Positions 1 to 7,816 are shown, counted from the stretch's first letter. The stretch: DNA of 64,000 nucleotides from Gammaproteobacteria bacterium (GCA_018661465.1 JABJIC010000025.1:1-64000), one strand, 5' to 3'. Made by a program: numbers and translations. The notes: generated by a model not told the origin, from the sequence alone.

Positions 1-359
1 GCACCAACCCTCAGCTGAAGCCCACTGTTCGAAGGCCACTTTAATTCGGCAAAAGCTTAATCAGCCCCCACAACCTCCACAGTCCAATGCCTATCCACTG
101 GCTCTTCAGACTTAGATAGCTGCACCCACACCTTTTTCCCTACTAACCACCCTGCCAGCACCCCACCCTAGGGGCACACCCCGATAAGTCAGAATGGTTC
201 CATCTCGCCCCTATACATACTATTGTGGTTGAATGATTTGATTTGTGGACTTTTTAAACAGCAATATGCGATTAACAAAAAGCTGATTTGATAAAGTTCT
301 ATGTACAATTTTTTGGGAGTGATATGTTATGTTTGAAACTAACTTACAGGAGAACAATT
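1..359. other. Intergenic stretch at window start
   Basis: I see no gene here. The only structured part is the promoter-like repeat at 154-228 (listed separately). The remainder, 1-153 and 229-359, is pyrimidine-rich and then AT-rich. The far left may be the tail of a unit lying outside the window. Confidence 0.6.
154..228 (+). promoter_or_regulatory. Promoter-like repeat, copy 1
   Basis: This 75-bp block recurs almost unchanged at 894-969, with only about four differences. It contains the perfect palindrome CCCTAGGG at 166-173 and ends in the overlapping hexamers TATACA (212-217) and TACTAT (218-223). If TACTAT is the -10 box, transcription starts near 230 and the palindrome sits about 60 bp upstream, where class I activators usually bind. 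No good -35 box is visible, which fits an activator-dependent promoter. It would drive the small gene starting at 360. The role is inferred; the duplication is seen directly. Confidence 0.6.
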
Positions 360-743
360 ATGAGTGAAAAAATAGCTGATTGGACCTTGCATCATGTGAA
401 TACTTCATACGAACGCACAGCAGAGAGAAGCATGAGAGCAGTCTCAAATTGGAAGACGGATGGAGATATAGAACACTATGGAGCTGGTTTTGGAACAATG
501 ATAATAGAGCAAGATATGAATGATCCGAATGCGAAGAGCGGTACTTGTAGTTGGCAAGGCGAATGTTTTCTGCCTAGTGGAGACCGCTTGATGGGAGCCC
601 ATGAGGGCACTTGGGAAGCATTAGGAGGAAATATTTGGAAAGTATCTCTGGAAGGCTGGGATAGCTTAGATGGAAATATCCGCTTAGAAGGTGAGATCAG
701 TCTCGCAGAACTCACGTTCAAGGGAGCAAGCTACCGAGTCTAG
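360..743 (+). CDS. Small protein of unknown function (127 aa)
   Basis: I do not recognise this protein with certainty. ATG at 360 is chosen because AGGAGA lies at 349-354, while the reading frame open from 288 has no comparable ribosome binding site. There is no signal peptide or membrane segment, so it is probably cytoplasmic. The second half is rich in Gly, Trp and alternating polar/hydrophobic residues (GAGFGTMIIEQ, SGTCSWQGE, HEGTWEALGG), a pattern of beta-barrel proteins of the lipocalin or allene-oxide-cyclase type. The protein at 1739-2104 shows a similar pattern, so the two may be distant paralogues. It stands alone behind promoter-like repeat copy 1 and ahead of an inverted repeat. 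Confidence 0.75.
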   Translation: MSEKIADWTLHHVNTSYERTAERSMRAVSNWKTDGDIEHYGAGFGTMIIEQDMNDPNAKSGTCSWQGECFLPSGDRLMGAHEGTWEALGGNIWKVSLEGWDSLDGNIRLEGEISLAELTFKGASYRV

Positions 744-763
744 CTGAATTAAGATTTGATGAG

Positions 764-791
764 ACGTGGCGTGTCGTTTCGAGCGCCACGT
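764..791 (+). terminator. Inverted repeat after the 360-743 gene, possible terminator
   Basis: Perfect 8-bp arms ACGTGGCG (764-771) and CGCCACGT (784-791) enclose a 12-nt loop, starting 20 bp after the stop codon. No U-rich tract follows (next bases ACTTTCTGG), so a Rho-assisted or weak terminator is more likely than a classic intrinsic one. Confidence 0.45.
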
Positions 792-893
792 ACTTTCTGG
801 TCAATACCCCCAGAAGTACCCCCAAATAGTTTTGTCACCTCATCCTCTTACAAGATATTAACACCACCCACCCCTATTTCCACAAACCGTCCA

Positions 894-969
894 GCCAGCA
901 CCCCACCCTAGGGGGTACACCCCGACAAGTCAGAATGGTTCCATCTCACCCCTATACATACTATTGTGG
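894..969 (+). promoter_or_regulatory. Promoter-like repeat, copy 2
   Basis: Near-identical to 154-228. The palindrome CCCTAGGG is at 906-913, TATACA at 953-958 and TACTAT at 959-964. The geometry between palindrome and hexamers is preserved to within one base, implying functional constraint or recent duplication. The predicted start near 971 leaves an 80-nt leader before the DUF1330 gene. Confidence 0.6.
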
Positions 970-1050
970 CCTTTCTATTAGGTATTTTGAGATGTTTTCT
1001 AGCACTAAACAGAGTATCTTTTGAATATAAAACTAGAGAGGACTAAGAAA

Positions 1051-1353
1051 ATGCCTAAGGGTTATTGGATTAATCATGTTGAAGAAATTATCGATCAAGG
1101 AGCCTTTGATAGATACGTCGCGAAAGTGAATGCTCTTATTGAGCGTGGCGAATTTAAAATGATTGCTATAGGTCGTGTCGCAAAAACTCAAATAGGCGCA
1201 AAAGATATGCAATTCGCAGCGGTAGCCGAGTTTGAGACATTTGAAAAAGCGATGTCTTTTAAAAACCACCCAGATTATGTTGATGCTCTTAATGAGCTTG
1301 GAGATGACGAAACCATGTCCGTAAAAAGGACAAGTTGTGTCGTTAGTGGCTGA
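1051..1353 (+). CDS. DUF1330 family protein (100 aa)
   Basis: Small alpha/beta protein of the dimeric ferredoxin-like (ABM/Dabb-type) superfamily. It begins MPKGYWINHVEEI and contains the central FAAVAEFETFEKAMSFKNHPDY segment typical of DUF1330. Members have no firmly assigned reaction. ATG 1051 is preferred over the in-frame TTG at 1021 because a GAGAGGA ribosome binding site lies at 1036-1042 and homologues start at this point. It is cytoplasmic, with no signal peptide. It is a monocistronic unit behind promoter-like repeat copy 2. The family call is fairly secure; the function is unknown. Confidence 0.85.
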   Translation: MPKGYWINHVEEIIDQGAFDRYVAKVNALIERGEFKMIAIGRVAKTQIGAKDMQFAAVAEFETFEKAMSFKNHPDYVDALNELGDDETMSVKRTSCVVSG

Positions 1354-1738
1354 CCGAATTTATCCAAGCAATTTTCAACGATCCACTCAATATATCGTTG
1401 TATCTTGCCTACCGACTAGAAAGTAATAAGCGCCAGCGCGAAGGCTTGGCATATGCCGCCGTCTTATGACACCGGCAACTCGGCTGTCTGTGTCTGTGTT
1501 TACGTTGACCCTGAATCTCACATAAAACAAACTATTGTTAGCCTTTGAACATATGCGGAGTTCGTTAAGTATCGGTGAGAAAACAAGAAGCTAGAGCATT
1601 CGACAACTTCACTTCTGCCACATTTCCTTGATGTGTTGGAACCTGATATTGTTCTGTTGTTCAACCACATGTGAGTTGGATGAGAGCAGAGCGATTTTAA
1701 ATTTCATTAATAACAATCTTACAAAACAGGAGATAGAG
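1354..1738. other. Intergenic stretch with a degenerate promoter-like element
   Basis: No gene is supported here. An open frame reaches upstream to 1628, but its ATG lacks a ribosome binding site and I treat that part as leader. The one notable signal is the degenerate element at 1505-1542. The remainder shows nothing I can name. Confidence 0.5.
1505..1542 (+). promoter_or_regulatory. Degenerate third copy of the promoter core
   Basis: The stretch 1515-1542 (ATCTCAC then ACTATTGTTAGC) aligns with the core of the two repeats (ATCTCAC then ACTATTGTGGC). A TTGACC at 1505-1510 could be the -35 box. The CCCTAGGG palindrome is absent here. The resemblance is visual only; it would give a leader of roughly 200 nt to the gene at 1739. 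Confidence 0.35.
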
Positions 1739-2104
1739 ATGTCACTCACTTTAGAAGAAAGGCAACCCAGAACAGATATGGAAATAACTTCAGCAGATTA
1801 TGGCGAATCAGACGCTGTTATAACAGCTGAAGGAAATATGGGCGAGTATGGCCGAGTTTACGCCAGCTACCATCTAAGCTATAACGCAGATCGCAGTGGT
1901 GGAACCTATACAGCTCAAGGAAGAGGCTTCATAGATTACGATACTATAGCGTCTGGCGGAGGTGTAGGTGTTTGGCGAAGAGAGGGAGCTTTGATTCATA
2001 TGGATGAACTCATCAATATAAATGATGGTACACAAAATCTTGGAAAAATTGTCATCGACCCAATCAAGAGAACTATGATTATGGATGTATATGTCCTCTC
2101 ATAA
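1739..2104 (+). CDS. Small protein of unknown function (121 aa)
   Basis: Not recognised with certainty. ATG 1739 is chosen because AGGAGA lies at 1728-1733; the frame is open back to 1628 but without a better start. No signal peptide or membrane segment. The middle (YGRVYASYHLSYN, GGTYTAQGRGF, SGGGVGVWRREG) has the alternating, Gly-rich strand pattern of a small beta-barrel, as in DUF3224/allene-oxide-cyclase-like proteins, and resembles the protein at 360-743 in the order of its Gly/Trp landmarks. Shared ancestry is an inference. It is a single-gene unit followed at once by a strong inverted repeat. Confidence 0.75.
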   Translation: MSLTLEERQPRTDMEITSADYGESDAVITAEGNMGEYGRVYASYHLSYNADRSGGTYTAQGRGFIDYDTIASGGGVGVWRREGALIHMDELININDGTQNLGKIVIDPIKRTMIMDVYVLS

Positions 2105-2121
2105 AAGACAAGATTGAAATC

Positions 2122-2183
2122 TATACAGAGGGCCGGAATGCGTAAGATGCCAACTCCCCCCCCTCTGTATATATACTAGTGGC
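2122..2183 (+). promoter_or_regulatory. Inverted repeat abutting a promoter (terminator/promoter junction)
   Basis: Perfect 11-bp arms lie at 2122-2132 (TATACAGAGGG) and 2161-2171 (CCCTCTGTATA), separated by 28 nt and starting 18 bp after the previous stop codon. The right arm runs directly into TATACT (2172-2177) and GTGGC, a core resembling the repeats at 154-228 and 894-969. The hairpin may end the upstream transcript while the hexamer starts the next one; it could also be an operator over the promoter. Arms are seen directly; the roles are inferred. Confidence 0.5.
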
Positions 2184-2223
2184 TTTTTATTTATTTATTT
2201 TATAACTATAGGAAAACTTTATT

Positions 2224-2604
2224 ATGCGACTTACTAAAATTTTATTAGTGACATCAATAGCAATATTTTCTGGGCTGGTATTTGCTGATGATACGGCCAT
2301 GCTGATTGATCTAGATAAGCAATGGGGAAGCGCCGGTGGACCCGACGGCTTTGTCTCTGAAGACGTTATTGGTATAGGCATCGCAGGAATTACTGGGATT
2401 GCCGAGGTAAGACAGGCCGCCACAATCGCGTCTGAAGAAGAATACGTTGTCGAAGGATACCAGGTGAAATTTCTCAGTACAGACATTGCTGTGATGGTAC
2501 ATACAACCGCCGGGTCAGACCCCCATGCGAGCATGCACGTTTTTCAAAAGCAGGATGGTAAGTGGCTCGTGGTTGGCGACGCGGCTGTGCCAACAGCCGA
2601 ATAA
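2224..2604 (+). CDS. Secreted SnoaL/NTF2-like protein (126 aa)
   Basis: A signal peptide covers residues 1-21 (MRLTKILLVTSIAIFSGLVFA) with cleavage expected after FA, so the mature protein is periplasmic or secreted. The remaining ~105 residues end with VFQKQDGKWLVVGDAAV, the terminal strand pair typical of SnoaL/DUF4440 NTF2-like folds, which bind small ligands or catalyse isomerisation-type reactions. The domain is short for the family and I cannot name a substrate. It forms a monocistronic unit with its own promoter-like element. Confidence 0.8.
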   Translation: MRLTKILLVTSIAIFSGLVFADDTAMLIDLDKQWGSAGGPDGFVSEDVIGIGIAGITGIAEVRQAATIASEEEYVVEGYQVKFLSTDIAVMVHTTAGSDPHASMHVFQKQDGKWLVVGDAAVPTAE

Positions 2605-2842
2605 TCACCAGCGCCACAGGGGCGTATGGGTTTCAGGGAAGTAGCAGTAAAGCTATGTAGTTTTGCCTAGAGTGTGAGAGTTAAATAATGAATTGAATCG
2701 CTATCGCTTTACTAGACACCTTTCAGTCATACAAAATGGCTATCATAGAGCTGAAATTGCATCTTGCGCTGTGTATGTGCTGGATAAGTAAATTAAAAGA
2801 AGTGATCAAAGGGCTGGAAATCTCCTAACCCATTGATTTATA

Positions 2843-2919
2843 TGGTAGCAATGGGTGGACTTGAACCACCGACCCCAGCATTATGAATGCTGTGCTCTAA
2901 CCAGCTGAGCTACATTGCC
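2843..2919 (-). tRNA. tRNA-Met (CAT), elongator type
   Basis: Read on the minus strand, the 77-nt sequence folds as a cloverleaf: acceptor stem GGCAATG paired with CATTGCT (one G-T wobble at the end), D-arm AGCTCAGCTGGTTAGAGC, anticodon stem AGCAT/ATGCT around a loop with CAT, T-arm with GGTTCAAGTCC, and an encoded CCA. It closely resembles elongator tRNA-Met and lacks initiator features; a tRNA-Ile(CAU) is less likely given the overall match. The 3' end points to the accessory strip at 1-2,800. Confidence 0.93.
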
Positions 2920-2960
2920 TTGAAACTTTTTCGGCTTCCGATCGCACGTCATCTGAATAG

Positions 2961-3020
2961 TAATTTCCTATTTCATGCTCGATGTATGACAAATACACCT
3001 GTGCGTGAAATAGGAAATTA
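2961..3020. repeat. Long perfect inverted repeat upstream of tRNA-Met
   Basis: Perfect 15-bp arms at 2961-2975 (TAATTTCCTATTTCA) and 3006-3020 (TGAAATAGGAAATTA) are separated by 30 nt. It lies between ychF and the tRNA gene, 41 bp upstream of the tRNA 5' end. No T-run follows either arm. It could be a large operator, a processing hairpin in a read-through transcript, or a small palindromic element. Confidence 0.6.
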
Positions 3021-3058
3021 AACTCCCAGCTAACGCACCCTCGAAACCCTCTCTTTAG

Positions 3059-3123
3059 TGATGGATTCCCTTGTTTCTGGCATCCATCATCCCGAAAGGC
3101 CGCGAATTTTGGCTATTTCGGGG
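3059..3123 (-). terminator. Two hairpins downstream of ychF
   Basis: Reading out of ychF on the minus strand, the first hairpin pairs TTTCGGG (3116-3122) with CCCGAAA (3091-3097), with an inner GCC/GGC pair. The second pairs TGATGGAT (3059-3066) with ATCCATCA (3082-3089). Neither is followed by a U-tract, so this is a probable Rho-dependent or structural 3' end rather than a classic intrinsic terminator. Confidence 0.4.
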
Positions 3124-3135
3124 TAATTTGTCAAG

Positions 3136-4227
3136 TCAGACGTTGAATCTGAAATGAATTACATCGCCGTTCTGGACGATATATTCCTTGCCCTCCAAGC
3201 GCCATTTGCCGGCGTCTTTGGCGCCATTCTCACCGTTGTTGTCGACGAAATCCTGATAGGAGACGATTTCGGCGCGGATAAAGCCTTTTTCGAAGTCAGT
3301 ATGGATCACGGCTGCGGCCTGTGGCGCGGTCGCGCCTTCCTTTACTGTCCAGGCGCGTACTTCTTTTACGCCGGCGGTGAAATAGGTTTGTAGACCGAGC
3401 AGGGTGTATCCCGCCCTGATTACTCTGTCCAGCCCGGCTTCTTCCATACCCAGGTCCTGCAGGAATTCCAGTTTCTCATCGTCTTCCAACTCAGCGATCT
3501 CTGCTTCCAACTTGTTGCAGATAGCGACTACCACCGCACCTTCTGATTCGGCGATTGTTCTTACTGTGTCCAGATAAGGGTTGTTCTCGAACCCATCTTC
3601 GTCCACGTTGGCGATATACATAACCGGCTTGATTGTTAGAAGGTGAAGACTATATAAGTCCTCTAACTCTTCTTTGCTTAAATCCAGTGAACGCACCTGC
3701 TTGGCCTCATCGAGATGGGCTTTTACTTTTTCCAGCACGATTACCTGGCGTTGTGCGTCTTTGTCACCGCTCTTTGCAACTCTCGAAACCTTATCTAAAA
3801 ACTTGTCTACACTTTCCAGGTCGGAGAGTGCGAGTTCAGTATTAATGGTTTCGATATCCGATGCGGGATCAATTTTGTCTGATACATGGGTGACATTGCT
3901 GTCTTCAAAACAGCGAACAACATGTGCAATTGCATCGGTCTCACGAATATTGGCCAGAAACTGATTGCCCAGACCTTCACCCTTGGAGGCCCCGGCTACC
4001 AGACCGGCAATGTCGGTAAACTCCATGGTGGTTGGGATAACTTTCTGCGGCTCCACGATTGCCGCCAGCTTATCCAGTCTTGTATCGGGTATGGAAACAA
4101 TTCCCGAGTTAGGCTCGATGGTGCAGAACGGGAAATTTTCCGCGGCAATTCCAGCCTTGGTCAAAGCATTGAAGAGAGTTGATTTTCCTACGTTGGGTAA
4201 GCCAACGATTCCACATTTAACAGCCAT
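3136..4227 (-). CDS. ychF: Redox-regulated ATPase YchF
   Basis: Obg-family P-loop protein (OLA1/YchF) of 363 aa, the usual length. Walker A GLPNVGKS is at residues 9-16, the DIAGL switch near 72, and a C-terminal TGS domain ends the protein. The guanine-specifying NKxD motif is replaced by NVDE near 207, the known family change that makes YchF an ATPase. It binds ribosomes and affects stress responses. It is the last gene of the minus-strand series and starts 8 bp after the pth stop with AGGA directly ahead, so translation is probably coupled to pth, as in many Gammaproteobacteria. Confidence 0.98.
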   Translation of the reverse strand: MAVKCGIVGLPNVGKSTLFNALTKAGIAAENFPFCTIEPNSGIVSIPDTRLDKLAAIVEPQKVIPTTMEFTDIAGLVAGASKGEGLGNQFLANIRETDAIAHVVRCFEDSNVTHVSDKIDPASDIETINTELALSDLESVDKFLDKVSRVAKSGDKDAQRQVIVLEKVKAHLDEAKQVRSLDLSKEELEDLYSLHLLTIKPVMYIANVDEDGFENNPYLDTVRTIAESEGAVVVAICNKLEAEIAELEDDEKLEFLQDLGMEEAGLDRVIRAGYTLLGLQTYFTAGVKEVRAWTVKEGATAPQAAAVIHTDFEKGFIRAEIVSYQDFVDNNGENGAKDAGKWRLEGKEYIVQNGDVIHFRFNV

Positions 4228-4235
4228 TCCTGATT

Positions 4236-4820
4236 CTATCCTGTGTGTAATTGTTTCATGGCGTCTTCCCAGTCGCCTTTTATTGCCAGAGGCATCACGC
4301 GAATCGCATCTTCGATGTCTCGCATTATAAGGTCGGCCTCAGAACGGGAAGGATCGCCGAGCACATAGTTTGCCACCATAGACTTGTGTCCTGGATGTCC
4401 AACACCTATGCGTAATCTGTAAAAATCTTTCTTATTACCCAAGGCACTAATAATGTCTCTAATGCCGTTGTGACCGCCGTGGCCGCCACCTTCCTTGAAT
4501 TTAGTTTGGCCCGGATCAAAATCAATTTCGTCATAGGCTACCAGCATATTTTCTGGCTCGATTTTGTAAAAGTTGCAAACTGCCGCTACCGATTTCCCGC
4601 TGTGATTCATGAATGTAGTGGGGAACAGTAGTTTTATATCTTGCCCTGCAATATTGATAGTACCGAACTCGCCAAAGAACTTACTTTCACCGCGAAGTGC
4701 GCCGGAATAGCTTTTACACAGGTGATGAAGAAAAATGACTCCCGCATTGTGACGGTTAGAGTCATATTTTGGACCGGGATTACCAAGACCTACTATGAGT
4801 TTCACTGAATTGCCTGGCAT
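4236..4820 (-). CDS. pth: Peptidyl-tRNA hydrolase
   Basis: Hydrolyses the ester bond of peptidyl-tRNAs released from stalled ribosomes, freeing tRNA for reuse. At 194 aa it has the usual length. The N-terminal GLGNPGPKY signature is followed by the catalytic His24 (SNRHNAG); the conserved FMNHSG and YDEIDFDPG stretches carry the substrate-binding Asn and the catalytic Asp. It lies between rplY (a terminator separates them) and ychF (8-bp gap), the standard order. Confidence 0.98.
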   Translation of the reverse strand: MPGNSVKLIVGLGNPGPKYDSNRHNAGVIFLHHLCKSYSGALRGESKFFGEFGTINIAGQDIKLLFPTTFMNHSGKSVAAVCNFYKIEPENMLVAYDEIDFDPGQTKFKEGGGHGGHNGIRDIISALGNKKDFYRLRIGVGHPGHKSMVANYVLGDPSRSEADLIMRDIEDAIRVMPLAIKGDWEDAMKQLHTG

Positions 4821-4904
4821 AGGTTTTACCTAGTGGCGAATAGAGAAGGGTAGATATTGCTACGTGTATTCTGGCTTTGAATTAAGCCTTTAGTCAGATT
4901 CAAA

Positions 4905-4946
4905 GAAAAACTGAAACAGGTGTCGGAAGACTCCAGCACCTGTTTC
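4905..4946 (-). terminator. Intrinsic terminator after rplY
   Basis: On the minus strand, GAAACAGGTG (4937-4946) pairs perfectly with CACCTGTTTC (4913-4922) around a 14-nt loop, followed by AG and TTTTTC. It begins about 10 bp after the rplY stop. It likely sets the level of transcript reaching pth and ychF. Confidence 0.85.
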
Positions 4947-4955
4947 AAGACTTTA

Positions 4956-5639
4956 TCAGTCTTCGCTTTCTTCTTCTGAGTCTTCACCAGCTGCTGGTGC
5001 TTCACTCTCGCCTTCAGGCGCTTCAGGTGCATCAGTTGGTTCTTCAACTTCAGCTTTAGGTGCAGCAACAGTAACAACTGAATGGTCGCTTTCTTCACCG
5101 TGGGAAAGTGCAACGCTGGTAACACCTTTTGGAAGAGTGATATCCGAGAGATGAACAGTATCGCCCAAATCTACTTCAATCATATCAACTTCGATGTACT
5201 CTGGTAGATCGCCAGGCAGACAACTAACGTCGATCTCGTTAAGTGTCTTGAGGATATTTCCTCCTCCGATCTTAACGCCCACACACTTCTCTTCGTTGAG
5301 GAAGTGAAGAGGTACTTTCACAGTAATAGCTTGCTTGTCACTAACGCGAAGAAAGTCAGCATGCATGATTAAATGCTTGGCAGGATGACGCTGCAGGGCT
5401 TTTATAACAGCCTTTTCTTTCTTGTTATCAACGTTGAGGGTAATAATGTGGGAAAAGAAAGCTTCATTTTCCGTTGCCTTAAAAATATCTTTATGGGCAA
5501 TAGTTAATGATACAGGGTCCTTTCCGGAACCATATAGTACCGCGGGTATGTCGTTATTCAGACGGCGTAGGCGGCGGCTCGCACCTTTCCCCAGATCCGT
5601 CCGAGTCGAACAATTTAATTCAAATTCATCAGCAGACAT
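4956..5639 (-). CDS. rplY: 50S ribosomal protein L25/Ctc, long form
   Basis: 5S rRNA-binding protein of the large subunit. The N-terminal L25 beta-barrel (FELNCSTRTDLGKGASRRLR, VLYGSG) is followed by the TL5/Ctc C-terminal domain (residues ~95-190) and an acidic Glu/Ala/Pro-rich tail ending EDSEEESED. The start at 5639 (MSADEFELN) is chosen because GGAG precedes it and the nine extra codons to 5666 are not conserved in the family; this gives 227 aa. It sits in the usual prs-rplY-pth order with terminators on both sides. Confidence 0.96.
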   Translation of the reverse strand: MSADEFELNCSTRTDLGKGASRRLRRLNNDIPAVLYGSGKDPVSLTIAHKDIFKATENEAFFSHIITLNVDNKKEKAVIKALQRHPAKHLIMHADFLRVSDKQAITVKVPLHFLNEEKCVGVKIGGGNILKTLNEIDVSCLPGDLPEYIEVDMIEVDLGDTVHLSDITLPKGVTSVALSHGEESDHSVVTVAAPKAEVEEPTDAPEAPEGESEAPAAGEDSEEESED

Positions 5640-5698
5640 AAGTCTTCTCCGATTTAACTGCACCAACTTGCGACCAGTTAGTGCAGGATTAATAAAAT

Positions 5699-5728
5699 GG
5701 GGCAGTAGTTCTTTTGAACAACTGCCCC
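5699..5728 (-). terminator. Intrinsic terminator after prs
   Basis: On the minus strand, 13-nt arms at 5716-5728 and 5699-5711 pair with one mismatch around TTTT/AAAA, starting GGGGCAGT; the sequence ATTTTATT follows. It separates prs from rplY, so rplY should have its own promoter in 5640-5698. Confidence 0.75.
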
Positions 5729-5768
5729 GGGTTTATCCGCGAGATGTCGATTTCTAGCTGATACTGGA

Positions 5769-6737
5769 TCAGGTATTGTCAAACATCGCGCTAATGGATT
5801 CTTCGTTGCTTACTCTTCGAATAGACTCAGCCAATAATCTGGCCATGGAGAGTTGTCGAATCTTCGAGCAGTTCTGTGCCTCTTCGTTCAGCGGAATCGT
5901 GTCTGTCACTACTAGTGAATCCAGACTCGATGCATTTAAATTCTCAATAGCAGGGCCGGATAAAACCGGATGCGTACAATAGGCAACAACCTTAGACGCG
6001 CCATGCTCTTTCAATGCGTCGGCAGCCTTACAAAGCGTGCCCGCTGTATCGACCATGTCATCGACGATGAGACAGCTGCGACCTTTAACATCACCAATGA
6101 TGTGCATGACTTGGGCTACATTGGCAGACGGGCGTCGTTTATCGATGATCGCCAGGTCTACATTTAGTTGCTTGGCCACAGCTCTTGCTCGTACCACACC
6201 ACCGACATCCGGTGAAACTACAATCAGGTCGTCATATTTCTGTCTTTCGATGTCATCGGTAAGCACTGGTGATCCGTAGACATTGTCCACCGGGATACTA
6301 AAAAACCCCTGAATCTGTTCTGCATGTAAATCTACTGTGAGTACGCGGTTAACACCAACCGCACCGATCATGTCTGCTATAACCTTGGCACTAATGGCAA
6401 CACGGGCTGATCTTACTCGTCTGTCCTGTCTGGCATATCCAAAATAGGGGATAACTGCCGTGATTCTGTTTGCAGACGCACGGTGCAGTGCATCCGCCAT
6501 CAGCAATAATTCCATGATGCTGTCATTAGTAGGTGCACAGGTTGGTTGAATGATAAATACGTCCTTACCCCGAACGTTTTCATTCAGCTCAACGGAGACC
6601 TCACCGTCGCTAAATTTGGTAGTGCTTGCATAGCCCAGAGGAACACCGATGTTCTTGGCAATACTGTCTGCTAATGCCGGATTGGCATTACCAGTAAAAA
6701 CCATCAAATTATTAGCCACGCTTATATTCCTGTTCAT
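5769..6737 (-). CDS. prs: Ribose-phosphate pyrophosphokinase
   Basis: Makes PRPP from ribose 5-phosphate and ATP, feeding purine, pyrimidine, His, Trp and NAD synthesis. The catalytic flexible loop ([15 protein letters not shown]), the PP loop ([14 protein letters not shown]) and the PRPP-binding signature ([13 protein letters not shown]) are all intact. ATG 6737 (MNRNIS) gives 322 aa, close to the family's ~315; the frame stays open to 6791 but that part overlaps tRNA-Gln. A later Met (MVFTGN) is another possible start. It lies between tRNA-Gln and rplY. Confidence 0.98.
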   Translation of the reverse strand: MNRNISVANNLMVFTGNANPALADSIAKNIGVPLGYASTTKFSDGEVSVELNENVRGKDVFIIQPTCAPTNDSIMELLLMADALHRASANRITAVIPYFGYARQDRRVRSARVAISAKVIADMIGAVGVNRVLTVDLHAEQIQGFFSIPVDNVYGSPVLTDDIERQKYDDLIVVSPDVGGVVRARAVAKQLNVDLAIIDKRRPSANVAQVMHIIGDVKGRSCLIVDDMVDTAGTLCKAADALKEHGASKVVAYCTHPVLSGPAIENLNASSLDSLVVTDTIPLNEEAQNCSKIRQLSMARLLAESIRRVSNEESISAMFDNT

Positions 6738-6755
6738 CTTGGAAACAGTGGAAAA

Positions 6756-6830
6756 TGGCTGGGGTGGCTGGATTCGAACCAACGCATGCAAGGATCAAAA
6801 CCTTGTGCCTTACCACTTGGCGACACCCCA
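6756..6830 (-). tRNA. tRNA-Gln (TTG)
   Basis: Minus-strand 75-nt cloverleaf: acceptor TGGGGTG, D-arm GCCAAGTGGTAAGGC, anticodon stem CAAGG/CCTTG around loop TTTTGAT (anticodon TTG), T-arm GGTTCGAATCC, and encoded CCA. It is embedded between ispE and prs, a position shared by many gammaproteobacteria. Given gatCAB in this window, it could be charged through Glu-tRNA(Gln) amidation or directly by GlnRS. Confidence 0.95.
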
Positions 6831-6869
6831 ACGAACTCTTCTGAATACCGTACTCGTATATCATTCATT

Positions 6870-7784
6870 TTATGCTGGCCAGGAACTGTGTTCCAGTGAG
6901 TCTATGCCTTCTGCTACAAACCCTTTCAGATTTGTCGGCAAATTACTTAGTACTTTCTCAGCTTCTGCCTTTTCGGCAAATCGGGCAAATATACTTGAGC
7001 CGGTTCCGGTCATTCTGGCTTCGGTGATCTGGCCCAGCCAATTCAGGGCCTCATCTACCTCTGGATACAGTTTTCGAGTGACTGATTCACAGTCATTTCG
7101 GGTTCCAGCTGCCAGAAAGGCGGCAATTTTGATGGCTGGAGAGTTCCTTGTCAAATGTTCGTTGGAAAAAATTTTGGATGTGGCCACTGCGCATGGAGGA
7201 GTAATCACTAAATACCAGCAATGCCCCAGTTCTAGAGGCTGCAGCTGATCACCAATACCTTCCCCCCAAGCTGATTTTCCTCGAATGAAAACAGGCACAT
7301 CAGCTCCCAGTTTTCCGCCTATTTCACAGAGCTCGTCCAGACCCAAATTCATGGACCAAAGCTTGTTGAGGGCTACCAGAGTGATTGCGGCATCGGAACT
7401 GCCACCGCCCAGGCCCGCGCCCATTGGAATTCGCTTCTGCAGAGTAATCCTCGCGCCCGGGGAACCTTTAGCGGAAAGAGAGCCCTCAGCTAGGCGTGCC
7501 GCAAGCGCATCGGCTGCCTGAATCACCAGATTATTGTGCAAAGGCACTGCTTCAGCGCTATGGAAATCCTGGTGCTGCTCGACGTGCAAGGAAATATTGC
7601 CAGCGGGAGCCATCTCAAACTTCATCTGATCGCCATAGTTAAGCATTTGGAAGACAGTCTGGATCTGGTGATAGCCATCCTCTCTTCTTCCCGTGATATG
7701 GAGGAACAGATTCAGTTTGGCGGGTGCCAGTAGTTGAATTGATTCAATGGGCTGTTTATTAGAGGACATTGGCTTAGAGAACAT
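6870..7784 (-). CDS. ispE: 4-diphosphocytidyl-2-C-methyl-D-erythritol kinase
   Basis: GHMP kinase of the MEP isoprenoid pathway; phosphorylates CDP-methylerythritol at the 2-hydroxyl. The N-terminal substrate motif PAKLNLFLHITGRREDGYH carries the conserved Lys, and the ATP loop PMGAGLGGGSSDAA carries the catalytic Asp. The 304-aa length includes a short N-terminal extension; ATG at 7769 (MSSNKQ) is an alternative start. It lies 32 bp after lolB and just ahead of tRNA-Gln, in the classic lolB-ispE-prs cluster. Confidence 0.97.
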   Translation of the reverse strand: MFSKPMSSNKQPIESIQLLAPAKLNLFLHITGRREDGYHQIQTVFQMLNYGDQMKFEMAPAGNISLHVEQHQDFHSAEAVPLHNNLVIQAADALAARLAEGSLSAKGSPGARITLQKRIPMGAGLGGGSSDAAITLVALNKLWSMNLGLDELCEIGGKLGADVPVFIRGKSAWGEGIGDQLQPLELGHCWYLVITPPCAVATSKIFSNEHLTRNSPAIKIAAFLAAGTRNDCESVTRKLYPEVDEALNWLGQITEARMTGTGSSIFARFAEKAEAEKVLSNLPTNLKGFVAEGIDSLEHSSWPA

Positions 7785-7816
7785 GGTTTTGAAGGATTTT
7801 AGTCTCAGATGATCAT

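Larger units (their letters stand above)
744..1050. other. Intergenic stretch between the first two small genes
   Basis: There is no gene here. It holds an inverted repeat at 764-791 and promoter-like repeat copy 2 at 894-969. Between them, 792-893 is pyrimidine-rich with several CCCC runs and shows nothing else. Confidence 0.6.

Noticed and set aside
2843-2919. The CAT anticodon tRNA could be initiator tRNA-fMet or tRNA-Ile(CAU).
   Set aside because: The overall sequence follows elongator tRNA-Met, and the G-T first pair is not the C-A mismatch of initiators.
2961-3020. The inverted repeat could be a minimal CRISPR unit.
   Set aside because: There is only one pair of arms, no repeat-spacer periodicity and no cas gene.
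3136-4227. YchF lacks the NKxD guanine motif, suggesting a defective GTPase.
   Set aside because: Replacement by an NVDE/NLE-type sequence is the normal state of the YchF/OLA1 family, which uses ATP.
4826-5125. Minus-strand Lys/Leu-rich open frame overlapping the rplY tail.
   Set aside because: It is a low-complexity frame shadow of the acidic, repetitive rplY C-terminus and covers the terminator.
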